A DNA stretch of 14,066 bases, taken from NCBI GenBank assembly GCA_029266795.1, contig JAQSWE010000026.1:1-14066 (forward strand), written 5' to 3'. The notes beneath the pieces are model-generated. The model was not told the origin of the DNA and did no database searches. It saw only the letters and a list, made by a program, of their open reading frames with translations. This stretch comes from Alphaproteobacteria bacterium (GTDB lineage: Bacteria; Pseudomonadota; Alphaproteobacteria; Micavibrionales; UBA2020). Positions 13,504-14,066 of the stretch are shown here, piece by piece. The first letter of the stretch is position 1, and every line of letters starts with the position of its first letter. The position numbers were made by a program, and so were the translations under genes.

Positions 13504-13827
13504 ATGGGTCCCCTTATCGCCCTGATGTTCTTTATCGGCGCTGCCGTGGCCTGGGCCTTCTTCGCCTGGAAGCCGCAATACGCAAATGAAAAACAGGTCA
13601 GCGTTTTTAACTGGTCGGCGATCGGTGCCTGCGCCATGATTTGCGCATCCTGGGTCTTGAATATGAGCGTGGTTCTGGACGCGGAAAGCATCGAAAAATT
13701 CCGTTGGCCCTTCGCCATCATCGGCGCGCTGGGTATCGAAGCGCTCTTCCTGATCGTCATGTTCGTCGTGCGCAATTACTGGATATTCAAGCCACCCAGC
13801 CGTCCGGGCGGCGGACGGTGGTTCTGA
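13504..13827 (+). CDS. Three-helix membrane protein upstream of pyrE (107 aa), unrecognised
   Basis: I do not recognise the family. Three hydrophobic helices lie at about 3-21 (PLIALMFFIGAAVAWAFFA), 36-54 (NWSAIGACAMICASWVLNM) and 69-90 (PFAIIGALGIEALFLIVMFV). Short loops and a basic Pro/Gly-rich end (PPSRPGGGRWF) complete it. The ribosome site AAGGAG (13490-13495) is the strongest in the window, 8 bases before the ATG. Its TGA shares one base with the pyrE ATG (TGATG), so expression of pyrE is coupled to it. A pyrimidine-related role is possible only by context. Confidence 0.82.
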   Translation: MGPLIALMFFIGAAVAWAFFAWKPQYANEKQVSVFNWSAIGACAMICASWVLNMSVVLDAESIEKFRWPFAIIGALGIEALFLIVMFVVRNYWIFKPPSRPGGGRWF

Positions 13828-14066
13828 TGACAACCTCCGCGCAACGCACCGCACAGCTGCTGATCGACATCAAGGCTGTCCATTTCAATGCCGACAAACC
13901 GTTTATCTTCACCTCCGGCTGGGCAAGCCCCGTTTACATCGACTGCCGCAAGGTGATTTCCTTCCTCGAGCCGCGCCGCGAAATTATCCGCATGGCCTGC
14001 GAATTGCTGACCGCGAACTGCGACATCAAGAATGTGGACTACATCGCGGGCGGCGAAACCGCCGGC
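13827..14066 (+). CDS. pyrE: Orotate phosphoribosyltransferase, 5' part (80 codons in window)
   Basis: The enzyme converts orotate and PRPP to orotidine 5'-monophosphate in de novo pyrimidine synthesis. The window contains residues 1-80. The diagnostic stretch FTSGWASPVYIDCRKVIS (28-45) carries the orotate/OMP-binding S-G-x-x-S-P-x-Y pattern. The segment ends at IAGGETAG, the G-x-x-x-A-G turn of the alphaproteobacterial type. The PRPP-binding loop lies beyond the window edge. The start overlaps the preceding membrane-protein stop by one base. Confidence 0.93.
   Translation, partial: MTTSAQRTAQLLIDIKAVHFNADKPFIFTSGWASPVYIDCRKVISFLEPRREIIRMACELLTANCDIKNVDYIAGGETAG

Overview
The window reads as ordinary chromosomal DNA of an alphaproteobacterium. 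It is moderately GC-rich with dense coding, frequent 1-8 base gene overlaps and two conserved neighbourhoods: a yfgM-like gene followed by bamB and der, and radA followed by cvpA and a short-chain dehydrogenase. The mix of a housekeeping core with a block of ankyrin-repeat genes would fit a Rhodospirillales- or Micavibrio-like lineage, but that placement is inference. I see no rRNA, tRNA, CRISPR array, transposase or phage module.

Layout. (1) 1-1780: three co-directional ankyrin-type genes on the + strand, the first cut by the window edge. All three end in a similar C-terminal module of about 55 residues that I do not recognise as a named domain. (2) 1788-2906: on the - strand, a fourth ankyrin gene followed by a small exported or membrane protein; the pair converges on block 1. 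(3) 3115-6593: a + strand operon for the cell envelope and ribosome assembly, with a TPR membrane protein (YfgM type), the outer-membrane lipoprotein BamB and the double GTPase Der. Its promoter appears to be back-to-back with that of the fourth ankyrin gene. (4) 10678-6590: a five-gene - strand operon of radA, cvpA, a 105-residue membrane protein, a short-chain dehydrogenase and a cation-diffusion-facilitator metal exporter. Its junctions overlap or are 0-3 bases apart, and its last stop codon overlaps the der stop. (5) 10872-11998: two + strand tandem genes of an unrecognised membrane-protein family. They share a W-L-x-E-P...T-L-G-E signature and end at a strong bidirectional terminator. (6) 12705-12071: - strand rpmI-rplT (L35-L20), with a structured leader and its own promoter but without infC or pheST next to it. 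(7) 13002-13403: a PilZ-domain gene with c-di-GMP-binding residues, followed by a terminator. (8) 13504-14066: a three-helix membrane protein overlapping the start of pyrE, which runs off the window.

The best candidates for undescribed biology are the ankyrin cluster with its shared C-terminal module and the tandem WLxEP/TLGE membrane-protein pair. At the regulatory level, three signals stand out: an 11-bp inverted repeat bracketing the rpmI promoter, the rpmI leader hairpins, and an intrinsic terminator placed 19 bases before the start codon of the gene ahead of pyrE. All promoters listed are by-eye matches to sigma70-like hexamers and are correspondingly uncertain.
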